From Auanema rhodensis (Eukaryota > Nematoda > Chromadorea > Rhabditida > Rhabditidae), in contig OZ059894.1 of assembly GCA_964057225.1 (NCBI GenBank), positions 20,738,476-20,802,475 of the forward strand: a stretch of 64,000 nt of DNA, given 5' to 3'. The notes below the pieces were generated by a model, which was given only the letters and a program-made list of their open reading frames with translations, had not been told where the DNA came from and made no database searches. Position numbers and translations under genes: made by a program. Positions 26,801 to 41,418 of the stretch are shown piece after piece. How positions within the stretch are numbered: position 1 is the first letter of the stretch; each line of letters starts with the position of its first letter.

Positions 26801-29484
26801 TAATTTAGCAAAAAGTAGATGTTTTTAGATTCCATTTTTCAAGGCGAAGACGATGGACAATGTTATTCGACGAAAAAATTAATTCTTCAGGGTGAAAATC
26901 GAGGATATAAGTGTGAACTTATATCAGTTGATATCTCGGTGCATTTTTAAGCTAGCGCAAATCTGATAACACAGATCGACGCAACTTAAAAATCCGCATC
27001 GAATGCACTATACTACATTGAGAAACGCTTAATACAAAAATTAGTTATGATCGTTTGAAAAATGATGCATTAGTGTATGTTGAGTTTCCATGTACACTCA
27101 ACATTGCTTCCAAAAACATTTTGACAAAAATTTTTTCGAGAAATTTCAAAATAATTTAGCAAAAAGTAGATGTTTTTAGATTCCTTTTTTCAAGGCAAAG
27201 ACGATGGACAATGTTATTCAACGAAAAAATTAATTCTTCAGGGTGAAAATCGAGGATATAAGTGTGAACTTATATCAGTTGATATCTCGGTGCATTTTTA
27301 AGCTAGCGCAAATCTGATAACACAGATCGACGCAACTTAAAAATCCGCATCGAATGCACTATACTACATTGAGAAACGCTTAATACAAAAATTAGTTATG
27401 ATCGTTTGAAAAATGATGCATTAGTGTATGTTGAGTTTCCATGTACACTCAACATTGCTTCCAAAAACATTTTGACAAAAATTTTTTCGAGAAATTTCAA
27501 AATAATTTAGCAAAAAGTAGATGTTTTTAGATTCCTTTTTTCAAGGCAAAGACGATGGACAATGTTATTCAACGAAAAAATTAATTCTTCAGGGTGAAAA
27601 TCGAGGATATAAGTGTGAACTTATATCAGTTGATATCTCTGTGCATTTTTAAGCTAGCGCAAATCTGATAACACAGATCGACGCAACTTAAAAATCCGCA
27701 TCGAATGCACTATACTACATTGAGAAACGCTTAATACAAAAATTAGTTATGATCGTTTGAAAAATGATGCATTAGTGTATGTTGAGTTTCCATGTACACT
27801 CAACATTGCTTCCAAAAACATTTTGACAAAAATTTTTTCGAAAAATTTCAAAATAATTTAGCAAAAAGTAGATGTTTTTAGATTCCTTTTTTCAAGGCAA
27901 AGACGATGGACAATGTTATTCAACGAAAAAATTGATTCTTCAGGGTGAAAATCGAGGATATAAGTGTGAACTTATATCAGTTGATATCTCGGTGAATTTT
28001 TAAGCTAGCGCGAATCTGATAACACAGATCGAGGCAGCTTAAAAATCCGCATCGAATGCACTATACTACATTGAGAAACGCTTAATACAAAAATTAGTTA
28101 TGATCGTTTGAAAAATGATGCATTAGTGTATGTTGAGTTTCCATGTACACTCAACATTGCTTCCAAAAACATTTTGACAAAAATTTTTTCGAAAAATTTC
28201 AGAATAATTTAGCAAAAAGTAGATGTTTTTAGATTCCATTTTTCAAGGCGAAGACGATGGACAATGTTATTCGACGAAAAAATTAATTCTTCAGGGTGAA
28301 AATCGAGGATATAAGTGTGAACTTATATCAGTTGATATCTCGGTGCATTTTTAAGCTAGCGCAAATCTGATAACACAGATCGACGCAGCTTAAAAATCCG
28401 CATCGAATGCACTACACTACATTGAGAAACGCTTAATACAAAAATTAGTTATGATCGTTTGAAAAATGATGCATTAGTGTATGTTGAGTTTCCATGTACA
28501 CTCAACATTTCTTCCAAAAACATTTTGACAAAAATTTTTTCGAAAAATTTCGAAATAATTTAGCAAAAAGTAGATGTTTTTAGATTCCATTTTTCAAGGC
28601 AAAGACGATGGACAATGTTATTCAACGAAAAAATTAATTCTTCAGGGTGAAAATCGAGGATATAAGTGTGAACTTATATCAGTTGATATCTCGGTGCATT
28701 TTTAAGCTAGCGCAAATCTGATAACACAGATCGACGCAACTTAAAAATCCGCATCGAATGCACTATACTACATTGAGAAACGCTTAATACAAAAATTAGT
28801 TATGATCGTTTGAAAAATGATGCATTAGTGTATGTTGAGTTTCCATGTACACTCAACATTGCTTCCAAAAACATTTTGACAAAAATTTTTTCGAGAAATT
28901 TCAAAATAATTTAGCAAAAAGTAGATGTTTTTAGATTCCTTTTTTCAAGGCAAAGACGATGGACAATGTTATTCAACGAAAAAATTAATTCTTCAGGGTG
29001 AAAATCGAGGATATAAGTGTGAACTTATATCAGTTGATATCTCTGTGCATTTTTAAGCTAGCGCAAATCTGATAACACAGATCGACGCAACTTAAAAATC
29101 CGCATCGAATGCACTATACTACATTGAGAAACGCTTAATACAAAAATTAGTTATGATCGTTTGAAAAATGATGCATTAGTGTATGTTGAGTTTCCATGTA
29201 CACTCAACATTGCTTCCAAAAACATTTTGACAAAAATTTTTTCGAAAAATTTCAAAATAATTTAGCAAAAAGTAGATGTTTTTAGATTCCTTTTTTCAAG
29301 GCAAAGACGATGGACAATGTTATTCAACGAAAAAATTAATTCTTCAGGGTGAAAATCGAGGATATAAGTGTGAACTTATATCAGTTGATATCTCGGTGAA
29401 TTTTTAAGCTAGCGCGAATCTGATAACACAGATCGACGCAGCTTAAAAATCCGCATCGAATGCACTATACTACATTGAGAAACG
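23869..29484 (+). repeat. Duplicated octamer higher-order repeat (2 x 2808 bp), copies 69-76 and 77-84
   Basis: Eight successive monomer types match between 23869-26676 and 26677-29484. Copies 69 and 77 share the unusual combination of 122G, 170G and 193G with 308A and 335T; copies 70 and 78 share 113G with 262G and 308A. By eye I noticed four differences: an A/T change in copy 72 (AAAAATAATTC), A205G and C304G in copy 80, and a T207G in copy 75 (AAGTCTTC). That is close to 99.9% identity, so the duplication is recent on the scale of this array. Confidence 0.9.
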
Positions 29485-32400
29485 CTTAATACAAAAATTA
29501 GTTATGATCGTTTGAAAAATGATGCATTAGTGTATGTTGAGTTTCCATGTACACTCAACATTGCTTCCAAAAACATTTTGACAAAAATTTTTTCGAAAAA
29601 TTTCAGAATAATTTAGCAAAAAGTAGATGTTTTTAGATTCCATTTTTCAAGGCAAAGACGATGGACAATGTTATTCAACGAAAAAATTAATTCTTCAGGG
29701 TGAAAATCGAGGATATAAGTGTGAACTTATATCAGTTGATATCTCGGTGCATTTTTAAGCTAGCGCAAATCTGATAACACAGATCGACGCAGCTTCAAAA
29801 TCCGCATCGAATGCACTATACTACATTGAAAAACGCTTAATACAAAAATTAGTTATGATCGTTTGAAAAATGATGCATTAGTGTATGTTGAGTTTCCATG
29901 TACACTCAACATTGCTTCCAAAAACATTTTGACAAAAATTTTTTCGAGAAATTTCAAAATAATTTAGCAAAAAGTAGATGTTTTTAGATTCCTTTTTTCA
30001 AGGCAAAGACGATGGACAATGTTATTCAACGAAAAAATTAATTCTTCAGGGTGAAAATCGAGGATATAAGTGTGAACTTATATCAGTTGATATCTCTGTG
30101 CATTTTTAAGCTAGCGCAAATCTGATAACACAGATCGACGCAGCTTCAAAATCCGCATCGAATGCACTATACTACATTGAGAAACGCTTAATACAAAAAT
30201 TAGTTATGATCGTTTGAAAAATGATGCATTAGTGTATGTTGAGTTTCCATGTACACTCAACATTGCTTCCAAAAACATTTTGACAAAAATTTTTTCGAAA
30301 AATTTCGAAATAATTTAGCAAAAAGTAGATGTTTTTAGATTCCATTTTTCAAGGCAAAGACGATGGACAATGTTATTCAACGAAAAAATTAATTCTTCAG
30401 GGTGAAAATCGAGGATATAAGTGTGAACTTATATCAGTTGATATCTCGGTGCATTTTTAAGCTAGCGCAAATCTGATAACACAGATCGACGCAGCTTAAA
30501 AATCCGCATCGAATGCACTATACTACATTGAGAAACGCTTAATACAAAAATTAGTTATGATCGTTTGAAAAATGATGCATTAGTGTATGTTGAGTTTCCA
30601 TGTACACTCAACATTGCTTCCAAAAACATTTTGACAAAAATTTTTTCGAAAAATTTCAAAATAATTTAGCAAAAAGTAGATGTTTTTAGATTCCATTTTT
30701 CAAGGCAAAGACGATGGACAATGTTATTCAACGAAAAAATTAATTCTTCAGGGTGAAAATCGAGGATATAAGTGTGAACTTATATCAGTTGATATCTCGG
30801 TGCATTTTTAAGCTAGCGCAAATCTGATAACACAGATCGACGCAGCTTAAAAATCCGCATCGAATGCACTATACTACATTGAGAAACGCTTAATACAAAA
30901 ATTAGTTATGATCGTTTGAAAAATGATGCATTAGTGTATGTTGAGTTTCCATGTACACTTAACATTGCTTCCAAAAACATTTTGACAAAAATTTTTTCGA
31001 AAAATTTCAAAATAATTTAGCAAAAAGTAGATGTTTTTAGATTCCATTTTTCAAGGCAAAGACGATGGACAATGTTATTCAACGAAAAAATTAATTCTTC
31101 AGGGTGAAAATCGAGGATATAAGTGTGAACTTATATCAGTTGATATCTCGGTGCATTTTTAAGCTAGCGCAAATCTGATAACACAGATCGACGCAGCTTA
31201 AAAATCCGCATCGAATGCACTATACTACATTGAGAAACGCTTAATACAAAAATTAGTTATGATCGTTTGAAAAATGATGCATTAGTGTATGTTGAGTTTC
31301 CATGTACACTTAACATTGCTTCCAAAAACATTTTGACAAAAATTTTTTCGAAAAATTTCAAAATAATTTAGCAAAAAGTAGATGTTTTTAGATTCCTTTT
31401 TTCAAGGCAAAGACGATGGACAATGTTATTCAACGAAAAAATTAATTCTTCAGGGTGAAAATCGAGGATAAAAGTGTGAACTTATATCAGTTGATATCTC
31501 GGTGCATTTTTAAGCTAGCGCAAATCTGATAACACAGATCGACGCAGCTTAAAAATCCGCATCGAATGCACTATACTACATTGAGAAACGCTTAATACAA
31601 AAATTAGTTATGATCGTTTGAAAAATGATGCATTAGTGTATGTTGAGTTTCCATGTACACTCAACATTGCTTCCAAAAACATTTTGACAAAAATTTTTTC
31701 GAAAAATTTCGAAATAATTTAGCAAAAAGTAGATGTTTTTAGATTCCATTTTTCAAGGCAAAGACGATGGACAATGTTATTCAACGAAAAAATTAATTCT
31801 TCAGGGTGAAAATCGAGGATATAAGTGTGAACTTATATCAGTTGATATCTCGGTGCATTTTTAAGCTAGCGCAAATCTGATAACACAGATCGACGCAGCT
31901 TCAAAATCCGCATCGAATGCACTATACTACATTGAGAAACGCTTAATACAAAAATTAGTTATGATCGTTTGAAAAATGATGCATTAGTGTATGTTGAGTT
32001 TCCATGTACACTCAACATTGCTTCCAAAAACATTTTGACAAAAATTTTTTCGAGAAATTTCAAAATAATTCAGCAAAAAGTAGATGTTTTTAGATTCCTT
32101 TTTTCAAGGCAAAGACGATGGACAATGTTATTCAACGAAAAAATTAATTCTTCAGGGTGAAAATCGAGGATATAAGTGTGAACTTATATCAGTTGATATC
32201 TCGGTGAATTTTTAAGCTAGCGCGAATCTGATAACACAGATCGACGCAGCTTAAAAATCCGCATCGAATGCACTATACTACATTGAGAAACGCTTAATAC
32301 AAAAATTAGTTATGATCGTTTGAAAAATGATGCATTAGTGTATGTTGAGTTTCCATGTACACTCAACATTGCTTCCAAAAACATTTTGACAAAAATTTTT

Positions 32401-34047
32401 TCGAAAAATTTCAGAATAATTTAGCAAAAAGTAGATGTTTTTAGATTCCATTTTTCAAGGCAAAGACGATGGACAATGTTATTCAACGAAAAAATTAATT
32501 CTTCAGGGTGAAAATCGAGGATATAAGTGTGAACTTATATCAGTTGATATCTCGGTGCATTTTTAAGCTAGCGCAAATCTGATAACACAGATCGACGCAG
32601 CTCAAAAATCCGCATCGAATGCACTATACTACATTGAGAAACGCTTAATACAAAAATTAGTTATGATCGTTTGAAAAATGATGCATTAGTGTATGTTGAG
32701 TTTCCATGTACACTCAACATTGCTTCCAAAAACATTTTGACAAAAATTTTTTCGAAAAATTTCGAAATAATTTAGCAAAAAGTAGATGTTTTTAGATTCC
32801 ATTTTTCAAGGCAAAGACGATGGACAATGTTATTCAACGAAAAAATTAATTCTTCAGGGTGAAAATCGAGGATATAAGTGTGAACTTATATCAGTTGATA
32901 TCTCTGTGCATTTTTAAGCTAGCGCAAATCTGATAACACAGATCGACGCAACTTAAAAATCCGCATCGAATGCACTATACTACATTGAGAAACGCTTAAT
33001 ACAAAAATTAGTTATGATCGTTTGAAAAATGATGCATTAGTGTATGTTGAGTTTCCATGTACACTCAACATTGCTTCCAAAAACATTTTGACAAAAATTT
33101 TTTCGAAAAATTTCAGAATAATTTAGCAAAAAGTAGATGTTTTTAGATTCCATTTTTCAAGGCAAAGACGATGGACAATGTTATTGAACGAAAAAATTAA
33201 TTCTTCAGGGTGAAAATCGAGGATATAAGTGTGAACTTATATCAGTTGATATCTCGGTGCATTTTTAAGCTAGCGCAAATCTGATAACACAGATCGACGC
33301 AGCTCAAAAATCCGCATCGAATGCACTATACTACATTGAGAAACGCTTAATACAAAAATTAGTTATGATCGTTTGAAAAATGATGCATTAGTGTATGTTG
33401 AGTTTCCATGTACACTCAACATTGCTTCCAAAAACATTTTGACAAAAATTTTTTCGAAAAATTTCGAAATAATTTAGCAAAAAGTAGATGTTTTTAGATT
33501 CCATTTTTCAAGGCAAAGACGATGGACAATGTTATTCAACGAAAAAATTAATTCTTCAGGGTGAAAATCGAGGATATAAGTGTGAACTTATATCAGTTGA
33601 TATCTCTGTGCATTTTTAAGCTAGCGCAAATCTGATAACACAGATCGACGAGACTTAAAAATCCGCATCGAATGCACTATACTACATTGAGAAACGCTTA
33701 ATACAAAAATTAGTTATGATCGTTTGAAAAATGATGCATTAGTGTATGTTGAGTTTCCATGTACACTCAACATTGCTTCCAAAAACATTTTGACAAAAAT
33801 TTTTTCGAAAAATTTCAAAATAATTTAGCAAAAAGTAGATGTTTTTAGATTCCTTTTTTCAAGGCAAAGACGATGGACAATGTTATTCAACGAAAAAATT
33901 AATTCATCAGGGTGAAAATCGAGGATATAAGTGTGAACTTATATCAGTTGATATCTCGGTGCATTTTTAAGCTAGCGCAAATCTGATAACACAGATCGAC
34001 GCAGCTTCAAAATCCGCATCGAATGCACTATACTACATTGAGAAACG
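29485..34047 (+). repeat. Array region E, copies 85-97, mixed with a dimer repeat
   Basis: Copies 90-92 (31240-32292) repeat the three-type order of copies 1-3. Copies 89 and 90 introduce C72T (ACACTTAAC). Copies 93-94 and 95-96 (32293-32994, 32995-33696) form a 702-bp dimer repeat of [122G, 311C] and [121G, 262T]. Copy 96 has a double change in the right arm of the large dyad, GACGAGACTT in place of GACGCAACTT, at about 33650. Copy 97 introduces T210A (TTCATCAGG). Confidence 0.83.
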
Positions 34048-37000
34048 CTTAATACAAAAATTAGTTATGATCGTTTGAAAAATGATGCATTAGTGTATGT
34101 TGAGTTTCCATGTACACTCAACATTGCTTCCAAAAACATTTTGACAAAAATTTTTTCGAGAAATTTCAAAATAATTCAGCAAAAAGTAGATGTTTTTAGA
34201 TTCCTTTTTTCAAGGCAAAGACGATGGACAATGTTATTCAACGAAAAAATTAATTCTTCAGGGTGAAAATCGAGGATATAAGTGTGAACTTATATCAGTT
34301 GATATCTCGGTGCATTTTTAAGCTAGCGCAAATCTGATAACACAGATCGACGCAGCTTAAAAATCCGCATCGAATGCACTATACTACATTGAGAAACGCT
34401 TAATACAAAAATTAGTTATGATCGTTTGAAAAATGATGCATTAGTGTATGTTGAGTTTCCATGTACACTTAACATTGCTTCCAAAAACATTTTGACAAAA
34501 ATTTTTTCGAAAAATTTCAAAATAATTTAGCAAAAAGTAGATGTTTTTAGATTCCTTTTTTCAAGGCAAAGACGATGGACAATGTTATTCAACGAAAAAA
34601 TTAATTCTTCAGGGTGAAAATCGAGGATAAAAGTGTGAACTTATATCAGTTGATATCTCGGTGCATTTTTAAGCTAGCGCAAATCTGATAACACAGATCG
34701 ACGCAACTTAAAAATCCGCATCGAATGCACTATACTACATTGAGAAACGCTTAATACAAAAATTAGTTATGATCGTTTGAAAAATGATGCATTAGTGTAT
34801 GTTGAGTTTCCATGTACACTCAACATTGCTTCCAAAAACATTTTGACAAAAATTTTTTCGAAAAATTTCAAAATAATTTAGCAAAAAGTAGATGTTTTTA
34901 GATTCCTTTTTTCAAGGCAAAGACGATGGACAATGTTATTCAACGAAAAAATTAATTCATCAGGGTGAAAATCGAGTATATAAGTGTGAACTTATATCAG
35001 TTGATATCTCGGTGCATTTTTAAGCTAGCGCAAATCTGATAACACAGATCGACGCAGCTTCAAAATCCGCATCGAATGCACTATACTACATTGAGAAACG
35101 CTTAATACAAAAATTAGTTATGTTCGTTTGAAAAATGATGCATTAGTGTATGTTGAGTTTCCATGTACACTCAACATTGCTTCCAAAAACATTTTGACAA
35201 AAATTTTTTCGAAAAATTTCAAAATATTTTAGCAAAAAGTAGATGTTTTTAGATTCCTTTTCTCAAGGCAAAGACGATGGACAATGTTATTCAACGAAAA
35301 AATTAATTCTTCAGGGTGAAAATCGAGGATATAAGTGTGAACTTATATCAGTTGATATCTCGGTGCATTTTTAAGCTAGCGCAAATCTGATAACACAGAT
35401 CGACGCAACTTAAAAATCCGCATCGAATGCACTATACTACATTGAGAAACGCTTAATACAAAAATTAGTTATGATCGTTTGAAAAATGATGCATTAGTGT
35501 ATGTTGAGTTTCCATGTACACTCAACATTGCTTCCAAAAACATTTTGACAAAAATTTTTTCGAAAAATTTCAGAATAATTTAGCAAAAAGTAGATGTTTT
35601 TAGATTCCATTTTTCAAGGCAAAGACGATGGACAATGTTATTCAACGAAAAAATTAATTCTTCAGGGTGAAAATCGAGGATATAAGTGTGAACTTATATC
35701 AGTTGATATCTCGGTGCATTTTTAAGCTAGCGCAAATCTGATAACACAGATCGACGCAGCTCAAAAATCCGCATCGAATGCACTATACTACATTGAGAAA
35801 CGCTTAATACAAAAATTAGTTATGATCGTTTGAAAAATGATGCATTAGTGTATGTTGAGTTTCCATGTACACTCAACATTGCTTCCAAAAACATTTTGAC
35901 AAAAATTTTTTCGAAAAATTTCGAAATAATTTAGCAAAAAGTAGATGTTTTTAGATTCCATTTTTCAAGGCAAAGACGATGGACAATGTTATTCAACGAA
36001 AAAATTATTTCTTCAGGGTGAAAATCGAGGATATAAGTGTGAACTTATATCAGTTGATATCTCTGTGCATTTTTAAGCTAGCGCAAATCTGATAACACAG
36101 ATCGACGCAACTTAAAAATCCGCATCGAATGCACTATACTACATTGAGAAACGCTTAATACAAAAATTAGTTATGATCGTTTGAAAAATGATGCATTAGT
36201 GTATGTTGAGTTTCCATGTACACTCAACATTGCTTCCAAAAACATTTTGACAAAAATTTTTTCGAAAAATTTCAGAATAATTTAGCAAAAAGTAGATGTT
36301 TTTAGATTCCATTTTTCAAGGCAAAGACGATGGACAATGTTATTCAACGAAAAAATTAATTCTTCAGGGTGAAAATCGAGGATATAAGTGTGAACTTATA
36401 TCAGTTGATATCTCGGTGCATTTTTAAGCTAGCGCAAATCTGATAACACAGATCGACGCAGCTCAAAAATCCGCATCGAATGCACTATACTACATTGAGA
36501 AACGCTTAATACAAAAATTAGTTATGATCGTTTGAAAAATGATGCATTAGTGTATGTTGAGTTTCCATGTACACTTAACATTGCTTCCAAAAACATTTTG
36601 ACAAAAATTTTTTCGAAAAATTTCAAAATAATTTAGCAAAAAGTAGATGTTTTTAGATTCCTTTTTTCAAGGCAAAGACGATGGACAATGTTATTCAACG
36701 AAAAAATTAATTCTTCAGGGTGAAAATCGAGGATAAAAGTGTGAACTTATATCAGTTGATATCTCGGTGCATTTTTAAGCTAGCGCAAATCTGATAACAC
36801 AGATCGACGCAACTTAAAAATCCGCATCGAATGCACTATACTACATTGAGAAACGCTTAATACAAAAATTAGTTATGATCGTTTGAAAAATGATGCATTA
36901 GTGTATGTTGAGTTTCCATGTACACTCAACATTGCTTCCAAAAACATTTTGACAAAAATTTTTTCGAAAAATTTCAAAATAATTTAGCAAAAAGTAGATG

Positions 37001-40000
37001 TTTTTAGATTCCTTTTTTCAAGGCAAAGACGATGGACAATGTTATTCAACGAAAAAATTAATTCATCAGGGTGAAAATCGAGTATATAAGTGTGAACTTA
37101 TATCAGTTGATATCTCGGTGCATTTTTAAGCTAGCGCAAATCTGATAACACAGATCGACGCAGCTTCAAAATCCGCATCGAATACACTATACTACATTGA
37201 GAAACGCTTAATACAAAAATTAGTTATGTTCGTTTGAAAAATGATGCATTAGTGTATGTTGAGTTTCCATGTACACTCAACATTGCTTCCAAAAACATTT
37301 TGACAAAAATTTTTTCGAAAAATTTCAAAATATTTTAGCAAAAAGTAGATGTTTTTAGATTCCTTTTCTCAAGGCAAAGACGATGGACAATGTTATTCAA
37401 CGAAAAAATTAATTCTTCAGGGTGAAAATCGAGGATATAAGTGTGAACTTATATCAGTTGATATCTCGGTGCATTTTTAAGCTAGCGCAAATCTGATAAC
37501 ACAGATCGACGCAACTTAAAAATCCGCATCGAATGCACTATACTACATTGAGAAACGCTTAATACAAAAATTAGTTATGATCGTTTGAAAAATGATGCAT
37601 TAGTGTATGTTGAGTTTCCATGTACACTCAACATTGCTTCCAAAAACATTTTGACAAAAATTTTTTCGAAAAATTTCAGAATAATTTAGCAAAAAGTAGA
37701 TGTTTTTAGATTCCATTTTTCAAGGCAAAGACGATGGACAATGTTATTCAACGAAAAAATTAATTCTTCAGGGTGAAAATCGAGGATATAAGTGTGAACT
37801 TATATCAGTTGATATCTCGGTGCATTTTTAAGCTAGCGCAAATCTGATAACACAGATCGACGCAGCTCAAAAATCCGCATCGAATGCACTATACTACATT
37901 GAGAAACGCTTAATACAAAAATTAGTTATGATCGTTTGAAAAATGATGCATTAGTGTATGTTGAGTTTCCATGTACACTCAACATTGCTTCCAAAAACAT
38001 TTTGACAAAAATTTTTTCGAAAAATTTCGAAATAATTTAGCAAAAAGTAGATGTTTTTAGATTCCATTTTTCAAGGCAAAGACGATGGACAATGTTATTC
38101 AACGAAAAAATTAATTCTTCAGGGTGAAAATCGAGGATATAAGTGTGAACTTATATCAGTTGATATCTCGGTGCATTTTTAAGCTAGCGCAAATCTGATA
38201 ACACAGATCGACGCAGCTCAAAAATCCGCATCGAATGCACTATACTACATTGAGAAACGCTTAATACAAAAATTAGTTATGATCGTTTGAAAAATGATGC
38301 ATTAGTGTATGTTGAGTTTCCATGTACACTCAACATTGCTTCCAAAAACATTTTGACAAAAATTTTTTCGAAAAATTTCGAAATAATTTAGCAAAAAGTA
38401 GATGTTTTTAGATTCCATTTTTCAAGGCAAAGACGATGGACAATGTTATTCAACGAAAAAATTAATTCTTCAGGGTGAAAATCGAGGATATAAGTGTGAA
38501 CTTATATCAGTTGATATCTCTGTGCATTTTTAAGCTAGCGCAAATCTGATAACACAGATCGACGCAACTTAAAAATCCGCATCGAATGCACTATACTACA
38601 TTGAGAAACGCTTAATACAAAAATTAGTTATGATCGTTTGAAAAATGATGCATTAGTGTATGTTGAGTTTCCATGTACACTCAACATTGCTTCCAAAAAC
38701 ATTTTGACAAAAATTTTTTCGAAAAATTTCAGAATAATTTAGCAAAAAGTAGATGTTTTTAGATTCCATTTTTCAAGGCAAAGACGATGGACAATGTTAT
38801 TCAACGAAAAAATTAATTCTTCAGGGTGAAAATCGAGGATATAAGTGTGAACTTATATCAGTTGATATCTCGGTGCATTTTTAAGCTAGCGCAAATCTGA
38901 TAACACAGATCGACGCAGCTCAAAACTCCGCATCGAATGCACTATACTACATTGAGAAACGCTTAATACAAAAATTAGTTATGATCGTTTGAAAAATGAT
39001 GCATTAGTGTATGTTGAGTTTCCATGTACACTCAACATTGCTTCCAAAAACATTTTGACAAAAATTTTTTCGAAAAATTTCGAAATAATTTAGCAAAAAG
39101 TAGATGTTTTTAGATTCCATTTTTCAAGGCAAAGACGATGGACAATGTTATTCAACGAAAAAATTAATTCTTCAGGGTGAAAATCGAGGATATAAGTGTG
39201 AACTTATATCAGTTGATATCTCGGTGCATTTTTAAGCTAGCGCAAATCTGATAACACAGATCGACGCAACTTAAAAATCCGCATCGAATGCACTATACTA
39301 CATTGAGAAACGCTTAATACAAAAATTAGTTATGATCGTTTGAAAAATGATGCATTAGTGTATGTTGAGTTTCCATGTACACTCAACATTGCTTCCAAAA
39401 ACATTTTGACAAAAATTTTTTCGAAAAATTTCAAGATAATTTAGCAAAAAGTAGATGTTTTTAGATTCCTTTTCTCAAGGCAAAGACGATGGACAATGTT
39501 ATTCAACGAAAAAATTAATTCTTCAGGGTGAAAATCGAGGATATAAGTGTGAACTTATATCAGTTGATATCTCGGTGCATTTTTAAGCTAGCGCAAATCT
39601 GATAACACAGATCGACGCAACTTAAAAATCCGCATCGAATGCACTATACTACATTGAGAAACGCTTAATACAAAAATTAGTTATGATCGTTTGAAAAATG
39701 ATGCATTAGTGTATGTTGAGTTTCCATGTACACTCAACATTGCTTCCAAAAACATTTTGACAAAAATTTTTTCGAGAAATTTCAAAATAATTTAGCAAAA
39801 AGTAGATGTTTTTAGATTCCTTTTTTCAAGGCAAAGACGATGGACAATGTTATTCAACGAAAAAATTAATTCTTCAGGGTGAAAATCGAGGATATAAGTG
39901 TGAACTTATATCAGTTGATATCTCGGTGCATTTTTAAGCTAGCGCAAATCTGATAACACAGATCGACGCAACTTAAAAATCCGCATCGAATGCACTATAC

Positions 40001-40487
40001 TACATTGAGAAACGCTTAATACAAAAATTAGTTATGATCGTTTGAAAAATGATGGATTAGTGTATGTTGAGTTTCCATGTACACTCAACATTGCTTCCAA
40101 AAACATTTTGACAAAAATTTTTTCGAAAAATTTCAAAATAATTTAGCAAAAAGTAGATGTTTTTAGATTCCTTTTTTCAAGGCAAAGACGATGGACAATG
40201 TTATTCAACGAAAAAATTAATTCATCAGGGTGAAAATCGAGGATATAAGTGTGAACTTATATCAGTTGATATCTCGGTGCATTTTTAAGCTAGCGCAAAT
40301 CTGATAACACAGATCGACGCAGCTTCAAAATCCGCATCGAATACACTATACTACATTGAGAAACGCTTAATACAAAAATTAGTTATGTTCGTTTGAAAAA
40401 TGATGCATTAGTGTATGTTGAGTTTCCATGTACACTCAACATTGCTTCCAAAAACATTTTGACAAAAATTTTTTCGAAAAATTTCAG
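34048..40487 (+). repeat. Long HOR block, first copy (copies 98 to start of 116)
   Basis: This block matches 41419-47408. Copies 98-108 equal 119-129 at an offset of 7371 bp, and copies 110-115 equal 130-135 at 7020 bp. Rare changes are shared by the proper partners: GAATACACT in copies 106 and 127 (37181 and 44552), CAAAACTCC in 111 and 131, and GATGGATTA in 115 and 135. Copy 109 has no partner. The block has a hexamer sub-period (2106 bp): copies 99-101 and 105-107 repeat [72T, 231A], [210A, 228T, 312C] and [23T, 127T, 162C]. Copy 103 has a private ATTATTTC. Confidence 0.9.
37909..38259 (+). repeat. Chimeric extra monomer (copy 109)
   Basis: The left part has 121G; the right part has 262G and 311C, the 311C being typical of the 122G type that precedes it (copy 108). 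The partner block at 45280 goes directly from the copy-108 equivalent to the copy-110 equivalent. Copy 109 therefore looks inserted by an unequal exchange with its switch between about 38029 and 38170. Loss of one monomer from the second block is the alternative. Confidence 0.72.
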
Positions 40488-40716
40488 AATAATTTAGCAA
40501 AAAGTAGATGTTTTTAGATTCCATTTTTCAAGGCAAAGACGATGGACAATGTTATTCAACGAAAAAATTAATTCTTCAGGGTGAAAATCGAGGATATAAG
40601 TGTGAACTTATATCAGTTGATATCTCGGTGCATTTTTAAGCTAGCGCAAATCTGATAACACAGATCGACGCAGCTCAAAAATCCGCATCGAATGCACTAT
40701 ACTACATTGAGAAACG
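40366..40716 (+). repeat. Chimeric monomer (copy 116) at the end of the first long HOR block
   Basis: It starts with A23T (ATGTTCG at about 40386-40392), as expected after copy 115, but from position 122 on it is the [122G, 158A, 311C] type. The switch lies between about 40388 and 40487. In the second block the matching copy 136 keeps the expected 127T and 162C. This is where the two blocks stop matching. Confidence 0.72.
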
Positions 40717-41418
40717 CTTAATACAAAAATTAGTTATGATCGTTTGAAAAATGATGCATTAGTGTATGTTGAGTTTCCATGTACACTCAACATTGCTTCC
40801 AAAAACATTTTGACAAAAATTTTTTCGAAAAATTTCGAAATAATTTAGCAAAAAGTAGATGTTTTTAGATTCCATTTTTCAAGGCAAAGACGATGGACAA
40901 TGTTATTCAACGAAAAAATTAATTCTTCAGGGTGAAAATCGAGGATATAAGTGTGAACTTATATCAGTTGATATCTCTGTGCATTTTTAAGCTAGCGCAA
41001 ATCTGATAACACAGATCGACGCAACTTAAAAATCCGCATCGAATGCACTATACTACATTGAGAAACGCTTAATACAAAAATTAGTTATGATCGTTTGAAA
41101 AATGATGCATTAGTGTATGTTGAGTTTCCATGTACACTCAACATTGCTTCCAAAAACATTTTGACAAAAATTTTTTCGAAAAATTTCAGAATAATTTAGC
41201 AAAAAGTAGATGTTTTTAGATTCCATTTTTCAAGGCAAAGACGATGGACAATGTTATTCAACGAAAAAATTAATTCTTCAGGGTGAAAATCGAGGATATA
41301 AGTGTGAACTTATATCAGTTGATATCTCGGTGCATTTTTAAGCTAGCGCAAATCTGATAACACAGATCGACGCAGCTTCAAAATCCGCATCGAATGCACT
41401 ATACTACATTGAGAAACG

